The notes below the pieces were generated by a model. That model was not told where the DNA came from, ran no database searches, and was given only the letters and a program-made list of their open reading frames with translations. Below are positions 38,084-40,374 of a stretch of DNA of 40,374 nt, in pieces. The first letter of the stretch is position 1; each line of letters begins with the position of its first letter. Source of the DNA: CAZWTD01 sp964637345 (GTDB lineage Bacteria > Patescibacteriota > Patescibacteriia > HK-STAS-PATE-3); NCBI GenBank assembly GCA_964637345.1, contig CAZWTD010000009.1, forward strand, positions 1 through 40,374, given 5' to 3'. The position numbers and the translations under genes were made by a program.

Positions 38084-38644
38084 TTACCGCACTCGTCTAT
38101 TCACTTGTTGAACAAGATAGAACGCGGCGATACTCTGAGCATCGGTAATGCGGCCCAGCCGTATTGCTCGTTCAACTTCGACGCTCGTGAGCAAAACAAC
38201 TTCCATCGGCGATTCATCACCACAAATCAGCTGTTTTGTTTTGCGACATGTGTGAACAAAGCAGACAAAAAATGACTGTGTGTGATGGCCCGGCGATACA
38301 TTCAATTTACCGATAACTGAGCAATCTTCTTCCTTCGCACGAAAGCCCGCTTCTTCCTCTAATTCTCTTATAGCCGATCGGACGGTTCCGGCCCCTTTTT
38401 TTATATCTCCAGAAGGAAATTCTAAGGAGCTTTTCTGAAGAGGGTACCGATACTGACGAACAAGGACCCATGTATTTTGATAACGAGGAACAACAAACAC
38501 GAATGCCGGTTTTACGACAACACCATAGACGCCCGGTTTTCCATCCGGACGAATGACATCGTCGTGCCGGATCTTCATCCAGGAATTTTCATACACAATC
38601 GTTGACTGAATTTTTTTCCAGGGGGACTGCCTTTTCTTTATCAT
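38084..38644 (-). CDS. Nudix hydrolase (ADP-ribose pyrophosphatase-like)
   Basis: 186 residues from the ATG at 38644; the promoter -10 box is 6 nt upstream, so a more distal start is excluded. The Nudix fold has VLVRQYRYPLQKSSLEFPSG before the Nudix box GDIKKGAGTVRSAIRELEEE-AGF. The box keeps the metal-binding core REL-EE-G but has Ala where the family has the first Glu (GX5E). The sequence QYRYP..LEFPSG is typical of ADP-sugar pyrophosphatases. Substrate not proven; the missing Glu may alter activity. It converges on uvrA. Confidence 0.85.
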   Translation of the reverse strand: MIKKRQSPWKKIQSTIVYENSWMKIRHDDVIRPDGKPGVYGVVVKPAFVFVVPRYQNTWVLVRQYRYPLQKSSLEFPSGDIKKGAGTVRSAIRELEEEAGFRAKEEDCSVIGKLNVSPGHHTQSFFVCFVHTCRKTKQLICGDESPMEVVLLTSVEVERAIRLGRITDAQSIAAFYLVQQVNRRVR

Positions 38645-38650
38645 ACAAAT

Positions 38651-38679
38651 AGTATAGCGCCCTCCTCCTTCCTTGTCTC
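38651..38679 (-). promoter_or_regulatory. promoter of the Nudix gene, leaderless
   Basis: On the minus strand GAGACA (38674-38679), a 17-nt spacer and TATACT (38651-38656), only 6 nt from the ATG at 38644. Transcription would begin at the start codon. Confidence 0.55.
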
Positions 38680-38786
38680 GTGGGGACCTAGCCAAAAAAA
38701 CAAAACCGAGCTAGGGTATCTTTGTACGTCTCCAGGCCTCTCAAGGCCTCCAGAAGGGATTGTCTGGGGTTGTAGGAGGAGATGCG

Positions 38787-39272
38787 ATGAACATTCATAA
38801 CCAAATTGAGGTCCGGGTTCTCCCCCCTCGGGCTTCACTTGATAGTATGGCTGACTACCTCCACGTTCTCGCAGAACGTGGACATGTAGATGGGGAATTC
38901 CCTGACCAAGCACACGAACACGTCTCGTTCTACTTCCAGGGCGTGCAGCGTGCGCTCAATCGACGAATGCTACACTGGAAGGATGATGACGACCATCGTG
39001 TCCGGGCGGGCATCATGGTCATCATGTTCGCTGAAGACCGACAGCTGACTGATGAGGAAGCTCGCACTATTCTTGAGAGCTTCGCCAGCTGCTATAGCGA
39101 GATTTGTCCGAGTTGGTCCCCGAACGGAACGAGAGAGTTGATTCGACCGCTCGCTGACTTCCTCGGCTTACTCGCCCGCTCTGTACTCCTCGACGGTCAC
39201 CTGCCTGATGTCGAAGACGTTGAATGGGAGCGCCCAAAGTTCGGGATCCAACGCCCGGCTCACGCGATGTAA
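38787..39272 (+). CDS. protein of unknown function with strong ribosome site
   Basis: 161 residues from the ATG at 38787, which is preceded by AGGAGGAG at 5 nt. It is acidic, His-rich and mostly helical with no signal peptide (DSMADYLHVLAERGHVDGEF, LIRPLADFLGLLARSVLLDG). The leader holds a stem CCTAGC/GCTAGG (38687-38715) and the repeat AGGCCT-CTCA-AGGCCT (38732-38747), so the 5' region is structured. A clear terminator follows. It is bounded by a Nudix gene and a GIY-YIG gene on the other strand and stands alone. I do not recognise the family. Confidence 0.72.
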   Translation: MNIHNQIEVRVLPPRASLDSMADYLHVLAERGHVDGEFPDQAHEHVSFYFQGVQRALNRRMLHWKDDDDHRVRAGIMVIMFAEDRQLTDEEARTILESFASCYSEICPSWSPNGTRELIRPLADFLGLLARSVLLDGHLPDVEDVEWERPKFGIQRPAHAM

Positions 39273-39317
39273 CTCGCACATTACCCAAGGAGGACGCCAT
39301 TTTCGATAGTCCATAAG

Positions 39318-39352
39318 CGCCCCGCACCATTCATGGTCGCGGGGCGTTCTCT
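39318..39352 (+). terminator. intrinsic terminator of the 161-residue protein gene
   Basis: Stem CGCCCCGC/GCGGGGCG with an inner ACCAT/ATGGT stem, followed by TTCTCT. It is 46 nt after the stop. Confidence 0.7.
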
Positions 39353-39361
39353 ATATACGAA

Positions 39362-39384
39362 CAAAACACCCCGCGTATGCGGGG
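39362..39384 (-). terminator. intrinsic terminator of the GIY-YIG gene
   Basis: On the minus strand CCCCGC-ATAC-GCGGGG followed by TGTTTTGTT, 31 nt past the stop at 39415. Confidence 0.65.
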
Positions 39385-39414
39385 CCCTTTGAGTTTACCC
39401 CGCACCTTTCGGGA

Positions 39415-39669
39415 TCAACACAGAGTATTTGATAAACGTCTCTTCAGTTGCGCCAACGCTCTTCCGTGATATTTCAATCGTTTCTCACGAAGTCGGGCAT
39501 CAGTCTCATTAATATATGCTTCAAAATAAATACAAACCCATGGTCGATAGGGCCGGGTAGAAAAAACTTCACCACGGTTATGCTGAATAAGGCGTTGTTT
39601 TACGTTTTGACTTATTCCGATATAGAATTTCCGGCGGGAGCGATTCAATAAAAGATATATGTAAAACAT
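39415..39669 (-). CDS. GIY-YIG domain endonuclease-like protein (UPF0213 type)
   Basis: 84 residues from the ATG at 39669 (MFYIYLLLN, the usual beginning); an ATG seven codons earlier at 39690 is also possible. The GIY-YIG motif reads YIYLLLN...KFYIGIS, then the Arg and His positions NVKQRLIQHNRGEVFSTRPYRPW, and the Glu region FEAYINETDARLREKRLK. These small stand-alone domains are common in CPR genomes as dispersed families and their role is unclear; some may be homing-type or DNA-structure nucleases. It lies directly downstream of the 16S rRNA trailer. Confidence 0.88.
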   Translation of the reverse strand: MFYIYLLLNRSRRKFYIGISQNVKQRLIQHNRGEVFSTRPYRPWVCIYFEAYINETDARLREKRLKYHGRALAQLKRRLSNTLC

Positions 39670-39689
39670 ATATACTGAACTCGCCACCA

Positions 39690-39985
39690 TTTGTCCGAAA
39701 GGTGCGGGGTTGGCAACTGGAGCGTGATCGGACTTTCGTGAAACATTACCTGCCAATGAGGCAGGCTTTTGGCAGTCTACTGCCATCTGAGAACCGAGGA
39801 AGAATCACTGGACGACCATGCATGCCCTCCGTCCCTGAACGGTGTTCAGGGGGAAGGGGGGTGCGTCATCCACTGTTCTCCGGTCGACTCTCACGACCCC
39901 TAGGGTCTCGCGCCAGTGATGAGCGTAAACGCTCAAACAACTGACTTGAGAATCACCCCGACTTACGTCGGGGAGCGTTCTCCCT
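39690..39985 (-). other. hairpin-rich trailer downstream of 16S rRNA, no gene seen
   Basis: The 300 nt after the 16S 3' end (minus strand) hold many perfect hairpins: CCCCGAC/GTCGGGG inside GAGAA/TTCTC (39949-39983), GAGCG/CGCTC around a 4-nt loop (39920-39933), GACCC/GGGTC (39894-39906), CCCTGAAC/GTTCAGGG around 3 nt (39832-39850), TGGCAG/CTGCCA (39770-39785) and CCTGCC/GGCAGG followed by CTTTT on the plus strand (39749-39770). These suit precursor processing or termination. No tRNA-Ile/Ala, 23S or 5S is present. Confidence 0.55.

Positions 39986-40374
<389 letters not shown>

Noticed and set aside
39735..39750. Possible parS site (TTTCGTGAAACA)
   Set aside because: Only the right half matches the parS consensus; about 11 of 16 positions agree and the palindrome is broken. 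It is far from parAB.

Overview
The window reads as a piece of a small bacterial chromosome of the Candidate Phyla Radiation (Patescibacteria), most likely a moderately GC-rich Parcubacteria-type lineage. This rests on the divergent 3' end of a 16S rRNA at the right edge, several shortened core enzymes (Mfd about 1060 residues, Rel without an ACT domain, a 219-residue SufD), tightly overlapped genes, and many genes that match nothing I recognise. TGA is used as a stop. The phylum is an inference; the 16S sequence would settle it.

Layout. 1-3200 (minus): tRNA-Arg, an odd 119-nt tRNA-like RNA, two receiver-only response regulators and a PAS histidine kinase, then a candidate structured ncRNA of about 155 nt. 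3.2-11.5 kb (plus): mfd, dprA, topA, rel. 11.5-15.3 kb (minus): parA-parB coupled to a membrane protein with a TPR tail. 15.4-17.8 kb: three tRNAs (Leu, initiator Met, CAU), two unknown helical proteins and a 67-bp direct repeat. 17.8-23.6 kb: SPFH protein plus a tiny Arc-like protein; facing them, three DsbA-like thioredoxins, an unknown membrane protein, a Cys-rich micropeptide and a CAP/SCP surface protein. 23.7-29.4 kb (minus): a candidate small RNA and a full SUF iron-sulfur operon (Rrf2 regulator, ferredoxin, sufC, sufB, sufD, Rieske protein, sufS, sufU). 29.5-32.7 kb: ECF sigma factor, two micro-ORFs, two paralogous unknown acidic proteins and a C39-like peptidase. 32.8-40.4 kb: L,D-transpeptidase, truB, uvrA, Nudix protein, an orphan gene, a GIY-YIG protein and the 3' end of 16S rRNA.

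Functional picture. Core modules cover DNA repair and topology (mfd, uvrA, dprA, topA), segregation (parAB), stress signalling (rel, two-component system, ECF sigma) and Fe-S assembly under an IscR-like regulator. The envelope set (three membrane-anchored DsbA-like oxidoreductases, CAP, C39 peptidase and YkuD proteins) suggests a cell surface with disulfide-bonded and crosslinked material.

Promoters of the TTGNNN-17-TANNNT kind can be read before most transcription units. Several lie so close to the ATG that the mRNA would be leaderless, while some unknown genes carry strong AGGAGG ribosome binding sites. The most interesting leads are the two promoter-plus-terminator ncRNA candidates (about 3.1 and 23.7 kb), the tRNA-like RNA at 143-261, the Cys-rich peptide coupled to a DsbA gene, the paralogous pair at 30.5-31.8 kb, the structured gap inside the SUF operon, and a 16S gene with no 23S downstream.
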